Shown here: positions 8,752-18,139 of the stretch, piece after piece
Layout: each line of letters starts with the position of its first letter
How positions within the stretch are numbered: the stretch's first letter is position 1
NCBI GenBank assembly: GCA_964458935.1
Contig: CAYWKS010000001.1
Location: 1-64,000, forward strand
Direction of reading: 5' to 3'
DNA: 64,000 nt
Origin: CAYWKS01 sp964458935
Lineage (GTDB): Bacteria > Planctomycetota > Phycisphaerae > Phycisphaerales > Zrk34
The notes under the pieces: model-generated
Database searches by the model: none
Told to the model about the DNA's origin: nothing
Seen by the model: the letters and a program-made list of their open reading frames with translations, nothing else
Translations under genes and position numbers: made by a program

Positions 8752-10919
8752 TTCACCGCCCCTTCAAGCTCCGTCCGTGAACGCTGCGGGGACGACATGT
8801 CAAGTTGAACCAAACCCATCGATTCAACTTCCACTCCCTTGGAAACTTCGTTGTACCCGAGAACCGCTACGTTTGGCAAGTGCGAATCCAGCAATTGCCG
8901 CACTTGCGCGCGAACCTGCGGCGACGTGAGAACCAGCGGGTGATGCCCGCCGTTCAACAACTGCTGCATCTGCTCGATCACCGCGGAGGTGATGCGGTTG
9001 GCGACGTTGGGCGGCATCGTCATCGACGTCCCGCCCGAACCGCGCTCGATGTAGCCGTTGATCATGTCTTCGAGCTGCGGGTCGAGCGTGATGCAGTACA
9101 GCCGGCTCGCGCCGGTCTGCGTATCGACCTCGACGTACTGGCCGCAGATCGTCCTCCGCAGCGCGTTGCGCACGTACTCGGTGAGGATGTCCAGATCACG
9201 GGTGCGCTGCACCCAGTCGCTGAGCGTCTCGATGATCGTCTCCATGTCGCGGACCGGGACGCGCTCCCGCAGCAGATTCTGCAGCACCTTCTGCAGCTCA
9301 CCGGGCTTGAGCTGGTCGGGGATCACCTCCTCAACGAGCTTGGGCGATTTCTCCTTCAACTGCTCGACGAGATTGTTGGTTTCCTCTCGGGTGAGCAGCT
9401 CGTCGGCGTGCGTCTTGATCAGCTCGGTCAGGTGCGTGGCCAGCACGCTCGAAGCGTCGACCACGGTGTAGTTCATGCTCTCGGCACGCTGACGCTGCGA
9501 ATCGTCGATCCACCACGCGTCGAGCCCGAACGCCGGCTCGCGGGTCTTCTGGCCCTCGATGCGGCCGGAGGCGATGCCCGAGTCCATGGCGAGGTACTGG
9601 CCCGGATGCACCGCCCCGACGGCGACGGCGTTGCCCCGGACCCGCACGCGGTATTCGTGCGGTTGGACCTGCATGTTGTCGCGGATGCGCACGGGCGGGA
9701 CGATGAGGCCCAGCTCCACCGCGAGCTGCCGGCGGATCATGGAGATGCGATCCAGCAGATCGCCTCCCTGGCCCTTATCAACCAGCCGCACCAGCCCGTA
9801 GCCGACTTCGAGCTCCATGGTGTCGACGGACAAAAGTTTCTCGACAGGCGGCGGGCCCTCTTCGGACTTCTCGGCGGCGCGGGTCTGGGCGATCTGCGCT
9901 TGGGCTTCGTCGCGATTGCGCGTCGTCATGAACCAGCCCACCATGGCCAGCGTGCCGGCCAGCAGCCACATCGGGATCAGCGGCAGCCCCGTGAACGACA
10001 GCAGCGCGAGGAACGCGGCGGTGATGAACAGCGCGACCGGCTCGGCGGACAACTGGCCGGTGAGCTCGCGGCCGAGGTCGGTCTTGCTGCTGGAGCGGGT
10101 GACGACCAGGCCGGCGCCGATGGAGATGATGAACGCGGGGATCTGCGACACCAGGCCGTCCCCGATCGTGAGCTTGGTGAACGCCTCCATGGTGTCGCCG
10201 ACGGGCCAGCCCTTGACCCAGACGCCGATGGCGAACCCGCCGACGATGTTGATGAGCGTGATGATGACGCCGGCGATGGCGTCGCCGCGGACGAACTTGC
10301 TGGCGCCGTCCATGGCGCCGTAGAAGTCGGCCTCGCGGCCGATCGACTCGCGGCGGTGGCGGGCTTCGTGCTCGTCGATGACGCCGGCGTTGAGGTCGGC
10401 GTCGATGGCCATCTGCTTGCCGGGCATGCCGTCGAGCGTGAAGCGGGCGGCGACCTCGCTGATGCGGGTCGAGCCCTTCGTGATCACCACGAACTGCACG
10501 ATGATCAGGATGCAGAAGATGATCAGCCCGACGATGACGTTGCCGGACGTGACGAAATCACTGAAGGCCTCGATGACCTGCCCGGCGACGCCGGTGACGG
10601 CGGCGGGCGAGGCGGCGTCGGCCGAGAGGATCAGCCGCGTCGACGCGACGTTGAGCACCAGCCGAAACAGCGTCGTCGCCAGCAGCAGCGACGGGAAGAC
10701 CGAGAAGTCCAACGGGCTCTTGATGAACACGGTGGTGAGCAGGATGACCGCGCCCAGCGAGATGTTGGCCGCGATGAGCAGGTCCATGATGATCGGCGGC
10801 AGCGGCACGATGATCACACCCAGCAGCGCGATCAGCGCCACGGGCACGGCCAGCGAGCCGTACTTGCCGGCGAGCTGCATCCAGCGGGGCGAATTGGATT
10901 GGGCGGCGGGATCGGCCAC
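8748..10919 (-). CDS. flhA: Flagellar export gate protein FlhA
   Basis: A 723-residue type III export gate protein. Seven to eight membrane helices occupy about 20-330, including the FHIPEP-like region, followed by a large cytoplasmic domain (about 350-720) that docks chaperone-substrate complexes. It works with FlhB, FliP, FliQ and FliR. It starts at GTG 10919 with AAGGAG 8 nt upstream, 23 bp after flhB. Confidence 0.98.
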   Translation of the reverse strand: MADPAAQSNSPRWMQLAGKYGSLAVPVALIALLGVIIVPLPPIIMDLLIAANISLGAVILLTTVFIKSPLDFSVFPSLLLATTLFRLVLNVASTRLILSADAASPAAVTGVAGQVIEAFSDFVTSGNVIVGLIIFCILIIVQFVVITKGSTRISEVAARFTLDGMPGKQMAIDADLNAGVIDEHEARHRRESIGREADFYGAMDGASKFVRGDAIAGVIITLINIVGGFAIGVWVKGWPVGDTMEAFTKLTIGDGLVSQIPAFIISIGAGLVVTRSSSKTDLGRELTGQLSAEPVALFITAAFLALLSFTGLPLIPMWLLAGTLAMVGWFMTTRNRDEAQAQIAQTRAAEKSEEGPPPVEKLLSVDTMELEVGYGLVRLVDKGQGGDLLDRISMIRRQLAVELGLIVPPVRIRDNMQVQPHEYRVRVRGNAVAVGAVHPGQYLAMDSGIASGRIEGQKTREPAFGLDAWWIDDSQRQRAESMNYTVVDASSVLATHLTELIKTHADELLTREETNNLVEQLKEKSPKLVEEVIPDQLKPGELQKVLQNLLRERVPVRDMETIIETLSDWVQRTRDLDILTEYVRNALRRTICGQYVEVDTQTGASRLYCITLDPQLEDMINGYIERGSGGTSMTMPPNVANRITSAVIEQMQQLLNGGHHPLVLTSPQVRAQVRQLLDSHLPNVAVLGYNEVSKGVEVESMGLVQLDMSSPQRSRTELEGAVN

Positions 10920-10942
10920 GGGTCACGCTCCTTGCATGCGGA

Positions 10943-12013
10943 TCATCCGGCGGCGCGCCGGTCGCTGTGAAGCCGGTAGACGTAGGCGAGGATCTCGGCC
11001 ACGGCGGCGTAGAACTTCGCGGGGATCTCCTGCCCGACCTCGACGTGGCGGTAGAGGGACCGCGCCAGCGGCGGGCGCTCCACGATCGGAACCTCGTGGG
11101 CGGCGGCGAGCTGCCGGATGCGCATCGCCAGGTAATCGGCGCCCTTGGCGACGACTTTCGGGGCAGCCATCGAATCGTCGTACTTCAGCGCGACCGCGAA
11201 ATGGGTCGGGTTGGTCACCACGACGTCGGCGGTCGGCACGGCGGCGCTGATCCGCTGCATGGCGAGCTGCCGAGCGACCTTCGCGCGACGCTGCTTGACC
11301 ATCGGGTCGCCTTCCATGCGCTTGAACTCCTCCTTGACCTCCTGCTTGGTCATCTTCAGGTCTTCCTGGTGCTGCCAGCGCTGGTAGACGAAATCGATGA
11401 TCGCCAGCAGGAGCATGACGACGGCGATCTTGATGCCCAGGTCGAACACCATGCTCGACGCGGCGCCCAGCAGCGGGGCCGGCTCGAGCTGCACCAGCGA
11501 GAGGATGCGGCTCATGTCCATCGCGATGACGATCGCCGCGATGGCGACGACCACGAAGACCTTGAGCAGGGCCATGACCAGCCGCATCAGCGCCCGCTTG
11601 GAGAACAGGTTCTGCAGCCCCTTGACGGGCGAGAGCTTATTGAAGTTCGGGGTGAGGGGCTTGAGCGTGACCAGGAAGCCGAACTGCATCACGTTCGAGG
11701 CGATGCCCAGGGCGAACAGCGCCAGCGCGATGGGCATGACAACACGTGCGGCGGCCTCGCCGGCGACGGCGAGGATCTGCGGGACGTCTTCGGGTGCGGT
11801 CGTGGGGTCGCCCCACTGCCCGGCGAGCATCGTCTTCAGCAGCGCCCGGAACGCCCCGAAGATGTCATTGCCGAACGCCAGCAGCAGCAGCATCGCGCCC
11901 ATGAGCGCGACGGCGGCGGACAGGTCCTGGCTGCGGGGGATGTTGCCCTCGTCGCGCGCTTCCTGGACCCGACGCGGGGTGGGTGCTTCCGTTTTTTCGC
12001 CGGTGTCCGGCAT
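10943..12013 (-). CDS. flhB: Flagellar export switch protein FlhB
   Basis: A 356-residue FlhB: the N-terminal GEKTEAPTPRR signature, four membrane helices (about 30-55, 90-115, 145-170, 190-210) and the cytoplasmic domain with the autocleaving NPTH motif at 268-271. Cleavage there switches export from rod/hook to filament substrates together with FliK, which is also encoded in this run. GGAG precedes the ATG. It follows fliR by 18 bp. Confidence 0.98.
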   Translation of the reverse strand: MPDTGEKTEAPTPRRVQEARDEGNIPRSQDLSAAVALMGAMLLLLAFGNDIFGAFRALLKTMLAGQWGDPTTAPEDVPQILAVAGEAAARVVMPIALALFALGIASNVMQFGFLVTLKPLTPNFNKLSPVKGLQNLFSKRALMRLVMALLKVFVVVAIAAIVIAMDMSRILSLVQLEPAPLLGAASSMVFDLGIKIAVVMLLLAIIDFVYQRWQHQEDLKMTKQEVKEEFKRMEGDPMVKQRRAKVARQLAMQRISAAVPTADVVVTNPTHFAVALKYDDSMAAPKVVAKGADYLAMRIRQLAAAHEVPIVERPPLARSLYRHVEVGQEIPAKFYAAVAEILAYVYRLHSDRRAAG

Positions 12014-12031
12014 GACGCATCACTCCGCCGC

Positions 12032-12805
12032 TTAAGCGGCGAACAACTGGACCAGGGAACGGATCATGTGCATGATCGAGTGGCTGACGCCTTCAAACAT
12101 GGCGCCGACGATGGCGATTAGGGCGAACAACCCGACGATGATCCTCAACGGGAACCCGAGGCTGAGGATGTTGAGCTGGGGGACGGTTCGTGCGACGAAC
12201 CCCATCGCGATGGTTTCGAGGAAGACCAGGCACAGCAGCGGGGCGGCGACGCGCAGGCCCAGCTCGAACATCGAGTTGAGCAGGCCCGTCACCAGACCCA
12301 TCAGCCGGTCGTCGGGGACATACCCGCCGAGGGGGACGGCGTGGAAGCTGGCGATGAGCGCGCCGATCATGGCGTGGTGGCCGTCCATGAGCAGGAAGGC
12401 GGTGAGGGCGACGAGGAAGAGGAACTGGCTGAGGACCTCGGTCTGCTCATTGAAGTCGGGGCTGAAGACCTGCGCGAGGCCGAGGCCGAGCTGGTGGCCC
12501 ATCATCTGCCCGGCGATCTGGAGGGCGACCAGCGGGAGCGAGGCGCCGTAGCCGATGATCAGGCCGATGAGCATCTCGCTGCCGACGGCGAGCATGATGT
12601 TGGCCAGGGACAACTGCACGGGGATCTGAGGCGGAACGATGGGGTAGATGCACATCGTCAGCACCAGCGCGAGCAGGACCTTGACCCGCATGGGGATCAC
12701 CTGCGACCCGAAGACCGGGCCGAAGATGAAGATCCCCCCCAGCCGGAACAGCACCAGCAGGAACGCGGGGATGTGGGGATAGATGTGGGCGAGCTCGTCG
12801 CTCAC
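12032..12805 (-). CDS. fliR: Flagellar export protein FliR
   Basis: A 257-residue integral membrane protein with five to six hydrophobic helices, typical length and the conserved family patches (FGPVFGSQVIP, GFVARTVPQLNIL). FliR joins FliP and FliQ in the helical core of the export gate. It starts at GTG 12805 with CGGAGA upstream and lies 24 bp after fliQ. Confidence 0.97.
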   Translation of the reverse strand: MSDELAHIYPHIPAFLLVLFRLGGIFIFGPVFGSQVIPMRVKVLLALVLTMCIYPIVPPQIPVQLSLANIMLAVGSEMLIGLIIGYGASLPLVALQIAGQMMGHQLGLGLAQVFSPDFNEQTEVLSQFLFLVALTAFLLMDGHHAMIGALIASFHAVPLGGYVPDDRLMGLVTGLLNSMFELGLRVAAPLLCLVFLETIAMGFVARTVPQLNILSLGFPLRIIVGLFALIAIVGAMFEGVSHSIMHMIRSLVQLFAA

Positions 12806-12829
12806 GCGTCGTCTCCGGTGGCGATCGGT

Positions 12830-13081
12830 CTAGGGGGCGAACATCATCCCGGCGAACTCGGCCATCTTCACGTAGGCCCAGGGGATGATCACGATGACCG
12901 CGCCGGCCATCGCGACGATCTTCGGCACAAAAGTCAGGGTCTGCTCCTGGATCTGGGTGACCGCCTGGAGGATGCTGATGATCAGGCCGATCACCAGACC
13001 GATGCCCAGGATCGGCGCGGCGATCATCAGCCCGACGGTCAACGCGTGCCTGACGATGTCAACTGCCTGGTCGGGGGTCAT
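12830..13081 (-). CDS. fliQ: Flagellar export protein FliQ
   Basis: An 83-residue protein with two membrane helices (about 15-38 and 50-74) and the family's LIISILQAVTQIQEQTL loop, which is diagnostic of FliQ/SctS. It is part of the export gate core, between fliP and fliR in the usual order. The Shine-Dalgarno sequence is weak (GGAA). Confidence 0.97.
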   Translation of the reverse strand: MTPDQAVDIVRHALTVGLMIAAPILGIGLVIGLIISILQAVTQIQEQTLTFVPKIVAMAGAVIVIIPWAYVKMAEFAGMMFAP

Positions 13082-13135
13082 GAGTCAGATTCCGGTCGGC
13101 GGTTCTCGGTTTCCAGTACACGGCATCGGATGGCG

Positions 13136-14044
13136 CTACACGGGGATCGGCACAGCGGCGAAGCTGTCGAACAGGTTGCCGACGATCAGTCGCCAACCGT
13201 CGACGAGCACGAACAGCAACAGCTTGAAGGGCAGGCTGATCAGCACCGGCGGGAGCATGAGCATGCCCATGCTGATCAGCAGCGAGCTGACGACCATGTC
13301 GATGATGAGGAACGGCAGGTAGATGCGGAAGCCGATGAGGAACGCGGTCTTCAACTCGCTGATGATGTAGGCCGGGACGAGGGTGAGCATGTCCACGTCG
13401 GCGCGGCGGAGGGTGTCCGGGGCCGAGGTGTCGATGCCGCGGTAGTTGAGGACCATGTAGACGTCGCCCCAGCTATCGGTGTTCTCGATCTGGGCGAACA
13501 TGAAGTCGCGGAGCGGTTGCTTGGCGCGGGACCAGGCGACGGCCTGGTCGATGCGGCCGTCGTTGAGCGGGACGATCGCGCGTTCGTGGATCTGCTGGGC
13601 GGTCGGGCCCATGATGAGGAAGGTCATGAACAGCGCCAGGCCGGTGATGACCTGGCTGGGCGGGAGGGTCTGCGTGCCGATCGCCTGGCGGAGCAGCGCG
13701 AGCACGACCACGATCCGCACGAAGCTGGTGCACAGGATGACGATCGCCGGCGCCAGCGAGAGGATCGTCAGCAGGATGAGGATGTTGAGGGTGGCGCTGA
13801 CGCCCCCCTCAAACCCGGGCATGGATTGGGCGGCGTCCTCGATGAGCCCCACGGGGTTGTCGATCTCGATCGGGTTGACGGGGTTGGGCGTCGGGCCGGA
13901 CTGCCCGAGGACGGGCGCCGCCCACGCCAGCAGGCTGAGCACGATCCACACCGGCCGCCGCCCCCGGAACAGGCCCGCCGCCCCGCGCACGCCGACCCCG
14001 CGGCGATCGGGAGCAAGGTCGAGTTGGATCGCCGGCCGGCTCAC
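13136..14044 (-). CDS. fliP: Flagellar export protein FliP
   Basis: A 302-residue FliP with a long N terminus containing a probable signal peptide (hydrophobic WIVLSLLAWAAPVLG around 33-47), then four membrane helices. Conserved blocks are CTSFVRIVVVLALLRQAIG, GLALFMTFLIMGPT and FLIIDMVVSSLLISMGMLM. It forms the pore core of the export gate. The GTG start overlaps the fliO stop (GTGA). The real start could be slightly downstream, because the first 30 residues are Arg-rich and atypical. Confidence 0.96.
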   Translation of the reverse strand: MSRPAIQLDLAPDRRGVGVRGAAGLFRGRRPVWIVLSLLAWAAPVLGQSGPTPNPVNPIEIDNPVGLIEDAAQSMPGFEGGVSATLNILILLTILSLAPAIVILCTSFVRIVVVLALLRQAIGTQTLPPSQVITGLALFMTFLIMGPTAQQIHERAIVPLNDGRIDQAVAWSRAKQPLRDFMFAQIENTDSWGDVYMVLNYRGIDTSAPDTLRRADVDMLTLVPAYIISELKTAFLIGFRIYLPFLIIDMVVSSLLISMGMLMLPPVLISLPFKLLLFVLVDGWRLIVGNLFDSFAAVPIPV

Positions 14045-14856
14045 GATCGATCATCTCCATCTTCGCGGCCGGACCCGAGGGTGCGGATGCGGTTGAGCAG
14101 GCTGGACACGTCGTTGCGGGCGCGGTCGACGGTGTGCTCGGCGTCGTCGCCGCCCTCGGCGCGGGCGTCGGGGCCGTGAAACCCGCGGTCGAACTGGCTG
14201 AGCAACTTGTTGAACCCGGAGCTGATGCTGGTCGGCCGAGCGGCCTCGACGGTGGCGAGCACTCCGGCGACCTCGTCGGGGTCGTCGAACGTCGCGAGGG
14301 TGTTCAGGCCCGCCTGGGTCTGGCCGGCGACGATGATCCGCTCGTTGATGCGGAGCAGCAGGACGTGGGCGCGTGGCCCGACAGGCGCCCGGGCGAGCAC
14401 CTCGACGACTGCGGCCGCCGAGCCCGAACCCGCGGTCATGCCATTGGCCCGCCGCAGCACCATCCGCACCACGTAGATCAGGCCGATCACCACGCCCAGC
14501 GCCATGGCGGTCTGCAGCGCCCAGCCGTCGCCGTAATCGTTGTCGGCGGCGGACGCCGCGGTGTTGGGATCGTCGTCGGGCGGCGGCGTGCCCAGCGGCA
14601 GTTGCTCGCGCTCCGGCGGGGGCTCGACAGCGATCGAACGCGGGAGCAGGCGATCCGAGGGGGGCGCGGCGTTGGGTTCGCCGGCGACGTGCGAGGCGGC
14701 GGGGAGCGTGCCGGAGTGGGGCGCCGCGGTCGAGGGGATGGCGACGGGGACGTTGGCGCGGTCACGGGCGCCCGGGTCGGCGACCAGGCGCTGAGCCACC
14801 GCTGTGGCGGTCAATATGATCGCGATCCCAATCCACCGTCTGGTCATGTTCGCCAT
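14041..14856 (-). CDS. fliO: FliO-like flagellar protein
   Basis: A 271-residue protein with a hydrophobic N-terminal segment (signal anchor, about 9-25), a Pro/Ala-rich linker, a second membrane helix near 113-133 (TAMALGVVIGLIYVVRMVL) and a small cytoplasmic FliO-type domain with the pattern LLLRINERIIVAGQTQAG. FliO helps assemble the FliP ring. It sits directly before fliP with a 4-bp overlap. The family is weakly conserved, so position carries much of the evidence. An alternative ATG lies at 14847. Confidence 0.85.
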   Translation of the reverse strand: MANMTRRWIGIAIILTATAVAQRLVADPGARDRANVPVAIPSTAAPHSGTLPAASHVAGEPNAAPPSDRLLPRSIAVEPPPEREQLPLGTPPPDDDPNTAASAADNDYGDGWALQTAMALGVVIGLIYVVRMVLRRANGMTAGSGSAAAVVEVLARAPVGPRAHVLLLRINERIIVAGQTQAGLNTLATFDDPDEVAGVLATVEAARPTSISSGFNKLLSQFDRGFHGPDARAEGGDDAEHTVDRARNDVSSLLNRIRTLGSGREDGDDRS

Positions 14857-14941
14857 CCCTGGCGTGGTGGCCGCGACGCCGGGGCGTGCGACCGGCCGAA
14901 CATCCTGTTCGGCACCCTATGAGCGTTCGATCCGTTTCACA

Positions 14942-15445
14942 TCACGTCGCTGTGCTTTCGGCGGCTTGCTGCGCGGCGGCGGGCTGCACGGGCGCGGCGT
15001 CCGCCGCCGGCTCGGGCCCCTGCGGCGCTGTCGCGTCCGACCCGCGGGGGTCGGCTTCGGCGCCGCTGACGATCTCCGTCACGCGCACGCAGAAATTGTC
15101 GTTGAGCACGAGCACCTCGCCCCGCGCCACGAGCCGCTCGTTGACATACACGTCCACGGGATCGCCGGCGAGCTTGTCGAGCTCGACGACGCTGCCCTCG
15201 GCGAGGCGGAGCACATCCTCGACGTACATATCGGTGCGGCCGAGTTCGATCTTCACGTTCAGCTCCACGTCGTGGAGCAGGTCAAGGCCCGACGCTTCGA
15301 CGTCAGCGAGCACCTGCTGGAAGTTCGGCAGGTCCACGTTGCGACCGTCGGGGGTCGAGGCGCCGGCATCATCGCCGGTATCGGCGGCGGCCTCGCCCGG
15401 GTCGGGCTGCGCGGGGCTGGTCGTGGTCTCGTCCTGGTCGGCCAT
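14942..15445 (-). CDS. fliN: Flagellar motor switch protein FliN
   Basis: A 167-residue protein with a low-complexity N terminus and a SpoA/surface-presentation domain at about 55-130, showing the FliN pattern (VELNVKIELGRT, LAEGSVVELDKLAGDPVDVYVN). It forms the lower C-ring that binds CheY and FliH. In most genomes fliM precedes fliN; here fliL is the direct upstream neighbour with a 42-bp gap. GAAGG precedes the ATG. Confidence 0.95.
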   Translation of the reverse strand: MADQDETTTSPAQPDPGEAAADTGDDAGASTPDGRNVDLPNFQQVLADVEASGLDLLHDVELNVKIELGRTDMYVEDVLRLAEGSVVELDKLAGDPVDVYVNERLVARGEVLVLNDNFCVRVTEIVSGAEADPRGSDATAPQGPEPAADAAPVQPAAAQQAAESTAT

Positions 15446-15487
15446 CCTTGACCTTCTTCCTTGGCGGCGGACCCGCCGATGCGGCGA

Positions 15488-16024
15488 CTAGTAATCGGCG
15501 CGGTACGGCAGACACTTGCCGATCAGCACACTCTCGATGAGCGGTTCGCCCTCGGCATCCTTGCCGAAACGCTCGTCGAGCACGGCCTTGATCTGCCGCG
15601 TCAGCGTGGCGCGCGTCGGCTCCTGGAAGTGGCTGGGTTCGGCACGGCGGAAGATCGTCTGAACGTCCACCGAGATCTGTGTCTTCATGGTTTCGAGTTC
15701 TTCCTTGAACTTCGCTTCGTTCTTTCGACGAACCGTCGCGTAGATCTCGGAGTCGTAGAGGTAAGTTCGACCCGTTCGCTGGTTGTCGTACTTGCCCTGG
15801 ACGACGAGGACTTCGACGAGTTCGTTCTGCTCGGCCTTGAGGTCGGCGTCGATTCCCTGACCCTTGACCTCGGTCGGCCCGCCCGATAACCACATGGTAC
15901 CAAGAATCGTGCCGGCTTCAATCAATAAAATCGCCGCGACCATGATGATGGCCTTGATCGGCAGCCCCCCGCTCTTCTCCTGCGCATTTTCTGCGCTCGC
16001 GTCGTTGGGTTTGTTCTCAGCCAT
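15488..16024 (-). CDS. fliL: Flagellar basal body-associated protein FliL
   Basis: A 178-residue FliL: a short cytoplasmic N terminus, one membrane helix (about 20-42) and a periplasmic domain with a conserved YLYDSEIYATVRRKN region. FliL surrounds and stabilises the stator. I chose ATG 16024 because GAGGTGA is correctly spaced upstream; a GTG at 16033 in the same frame is less likely. The start overlaps the 3' end of motB by 8 bp, suiting its partnership with the stator. Confidence 0.93.
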   Translation of the reverse strand: MAENKPNDASAENAQEKSGGLPIKAIIMVAAILLIEAGTILGTMWLSGGPTEVKGQGIDADLKAEQNELVEVLVVQGKYDNQRTGRTYLYDSEIYATVRRKNEAKFKEELETMKTQISVDVQTIFRRAEPSHFQEPTRATLTRQIKAVLDERFGKDAEGEPLIESVLIGKCLPYRADY

Positions 16025-16796
16025 CGGTGTCACCTCGCATGAGATCGCTGATCACCGCCGCGGTCTCCTGCTGACGCGCCGCGTCGAACTCCTGCGCCAG
16101 CGACTCGGTCACGATGACCTCGGCGCGGCGGTTGACGGCGCGTTCGGCCTTGTCGTAGACCCTTGCGACGAGCGGCTCGGTGTCGGCGCAGCCGGTCACG
16201 CGCATCCGCCGCGGGTCGATGCCCTGGTCGTCGGTGAGGTACCGCATCACCGCCTGCGCCCGCGCCGCGCTCAGCGACCAAAGGTCCTCGAACGCCGATT
16301 CGGCCGGCAGGTCGCCCGCCGACGCGTGCCCCCGGACCTCGACCTTGTTGTTCTGGCCACGGATCACGTTGGCCACCTTGGCCAGCTCGTCACGCGCCTG
16401 GGGCTTTAGATCGGCCGATCCGGGCTCAAACGTGATCAAACCCCCCACCGTGAACTGAAGACCCTCGCGGATCCGCTTGACGGTGGTCGTGCGTCCGGTA
16501 ACCCCCGGGTCGTGGGCCTGGCTGAGCTTGCGGATCTTCTCCTTGTGCAGCGCGATCTCCTCGAGCACCTCGAGCATGCTCTGCTGCGGCAGCAGCTCCG
16601 TCGGGGCCATGCCCGCCCCGTCGGTGAATCCGAATGCCTCCTTGATGGCCTGGATCACCTCCTGGTAGTCCTCCTCGTCCTTGAGCTCGCTGAAGGCCGC
16701 GAGGAGGATGAAGAAGCACAGCAGCAGCGTCATCATGTCGCCGTACGTGACGATCCACTCGGGGATGCCTTCAGGACATTTGCACTTCTTTGCCAT
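16017..16796 (-). CDS. motB: Flagellar motor stator protein MotB
   Basis: A 259-residue MotB. The single N-terminal membrane helix (about 19-37) contains the essential proton- or ion-binding aspartate D20 in the VTYGDMMTLLLCFF motif. The C-terminal OmpA-like peptidoglycan-binding domain spans about 130-250. An unusual Cys pair occurs near the N terminus (KKCKCPEG). It pairs with MotA encoded 79 bp upstream. Confidence 0.97.
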   Translation of the reverse strand: MAKKCKCPEGIPEWIVTYGDMMTLLLCFFILLAAFSELKDEEDYQEVIQAIKEAFGFTDGAGMAPTELLPQQSMLEVLEEIALHKEKIRKLSQAHDPGVTGRTTTVKRIREGLQFTVGGLITFEPGSADLKPQARDELAKVANVIRGQNNKVEVRGHASAGDLPAESAFEDLWSLSAARAQAVMRYLTDDQGIDPRRMRVTGCADTEPLVARVYDKAERAVNRRAEVIVTESLAQEFDAARQQETAAVISDLMRGDTDG

Positions 16797-16875
16797 CGGT
16801 CGTCCGTTGGCGGTCGCCGGTCATCGGTTCGCCGCCCCGGGGCTTGGGGGCGACCGGGGATCGCGAGCCGCCGGG

Positions 16876-17655
16876 TCACGCGGCCTTGGCGTCCTCGCCC
16901 TCGTCGTTGCGGCTGGACGGCGGGAGGAACGTCCGCAGCTTCTGCTCGACGATGCGTGGGTTGTCGCCGCTCTGAATGCTCATCACGCCCTTGATGATGA
17001 TTGTCTTGGTCAACACCTCCTCGGCCGAGCGGGAGGCGAGTTTGTCGGCCAGCGGGAGGAACACGACGTTGGCGAGGATCGCGCCGTACATCGTGGTCAA
17101 CAGCGCCACCGCCATGCCCGGGCCGATCGCCGACGGGTCGTCCATGTTCGCCAGCATGGCCACCAGGCCGATCAGCGTCCCGATCATCCCGAACGCCGGG
17201 GCATACTTGCCGATGGTGGCGAAGACCGAGCGGCCGGCTTCGTGCCGCTCCATCAGGTTGTCCAGCTCGGTCGTCATGATCTGTTCGATCAGCTCGGGGT
17301 CCGTGCCGTCGACCGCCATCTGGATGCCGCGGACGATGAAAGGGTCCTCGATGTCCTTGCACATCGACTCGAGGCTGAGGATGCCGTCGCGGCGGGCGAC
17401 CTCGGCGTAGGAGACCAGGTCCTCGATGAGCTTCTCGGCGCTCTGGCTGCTGCCGCTGATCGCCTTCTTGAGGATCGAGACGATCTTCTTGAGCATCCCG
17501 CCGGGCTCCGCCGCCATCGTCGCCGCCGAGGCGCCGCCGATCACGATCATCACCGAGGGGATGTCGATGAAGGCCTCGGGGCTGCCGCCGGACATGACCG
17601 CCCAGCCGAGCAGCGCGAAGGCCATGAAGATGCCCAGGATAGTCGCCAGATCCAT
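16876..17655 (-). CDS. motA: Flagellar motor stator protein MotA
   Basis: A 259-residue MotA with four membrane helices, the cytoplasmic loop that contacts FliG, and the conserved proline-containing helix start PAFGMIGTLIGL. With MotB it forms the ion-conducting stator. GGGAG precedes the ATG at good spacing. It follows flbD, a common order in flbD-motA-motB-fliL clusters. Confidence 0.97.
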   Translation of the reverse strand: MDLATILGIFMAFALLGWAVMSGGSPEAFIDIPSVMIVIGGASAATMAAEPGGMLKKIVSILKKAISGSSQSAEKLIEDLVSYAEVARRDGILSLESMCKDIEDPFIVRGIQMAVDGTDPELIEQIMTTELDNLMERHEAGRSVFATIGKYAPAFGMIGTLIGLVAMLANMDDPSAIGPGMAVALLTTMYGAILANVVFLPLADKLASRSAEEVLTKTIIIKGVMSIQSGDNPRIVEQKLRTFLPPSSRNDEGEDAKAA

Positions 17656-17764
17656 CGTTCACTCCCGCCGATCGCCCGCTTCGCGAACGATCCGCATGCC
17701 GTGCCTCAAGCCATATCGACTATGGCCGAGCGGCACTTAACGCACGCCGGCGGGCCGAAACGCG

Positions 17765-17962
17765 TCAATCCGGGGGCAGGAGTTTGCGCAGCGATCGACC
17801 GTACTCGATCGCCCGGTTGACCACCTCGTCCATCGGCTCGGAAACGATGATCGTATCGCCATTGATGAGCTTGACGGTTGTATCGGGCAACGCCTCGACC
17901 GTCCGGATAAGCTCGGCGTTCACCACGAAACGCTGCCCGTTCAACCGTGTCAACGTGATCAT
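17765..17962 (-). CDS. flbD: FlbD family flagellar protein
   Basis: A 65-residue protein matching the small FlbD (swrD-like) family: it begins MITLTRLNGQRFVVNAELI and contains the TVKLINGDTIIVSE core. This is unrelated to the Caulobacter sigma-54 activator of the same name. In Bacillus, SwrD raises motor torque. Position between flgE and motA is the family's usual one. The Shine-Dalgarno sequence is weak. Confidence 0.9.
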   Translation of the reverse strand: MITLTRLNGQRFVVNAELIRTVEALPDTTVKLINGDTIIVSEPMDEVVNRAIEYGRSLRKLLPPD

Positions 17963-18072
17963 ATTCGGATACCCCGTTCACGCCGCCGGGCGCCCGGCGA
18001 TCGCCCCGCGACCGAAAGACCACGGGGATACGCACGGCCGCCGGCGGACCGCCAGGCCTGAACGTCTTTCAA

Positions 18073-18090
18073 CTGCGTCAACCTCGCCAT
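18073..18090 (-). promoter_or_regulatory. Weak candidate sigma-54 site upstream of flbD-motAB
   Basis: On the minus strand TGGCGAG is followed by GC at the exact GG-N10-GC spacing (GC at forward 75-76, CC at forward 87-88 of 18075-18088). The -12 half matches poorly outside GC. In such GC-rich DNA this spacing will also occur by chance. Confidence 0.2.
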
Positions 18091-18139
18091 TGTTCGATCT
18101 CCACCCGGCTACCACGAAGGGCAAGCCGGACACGACACG

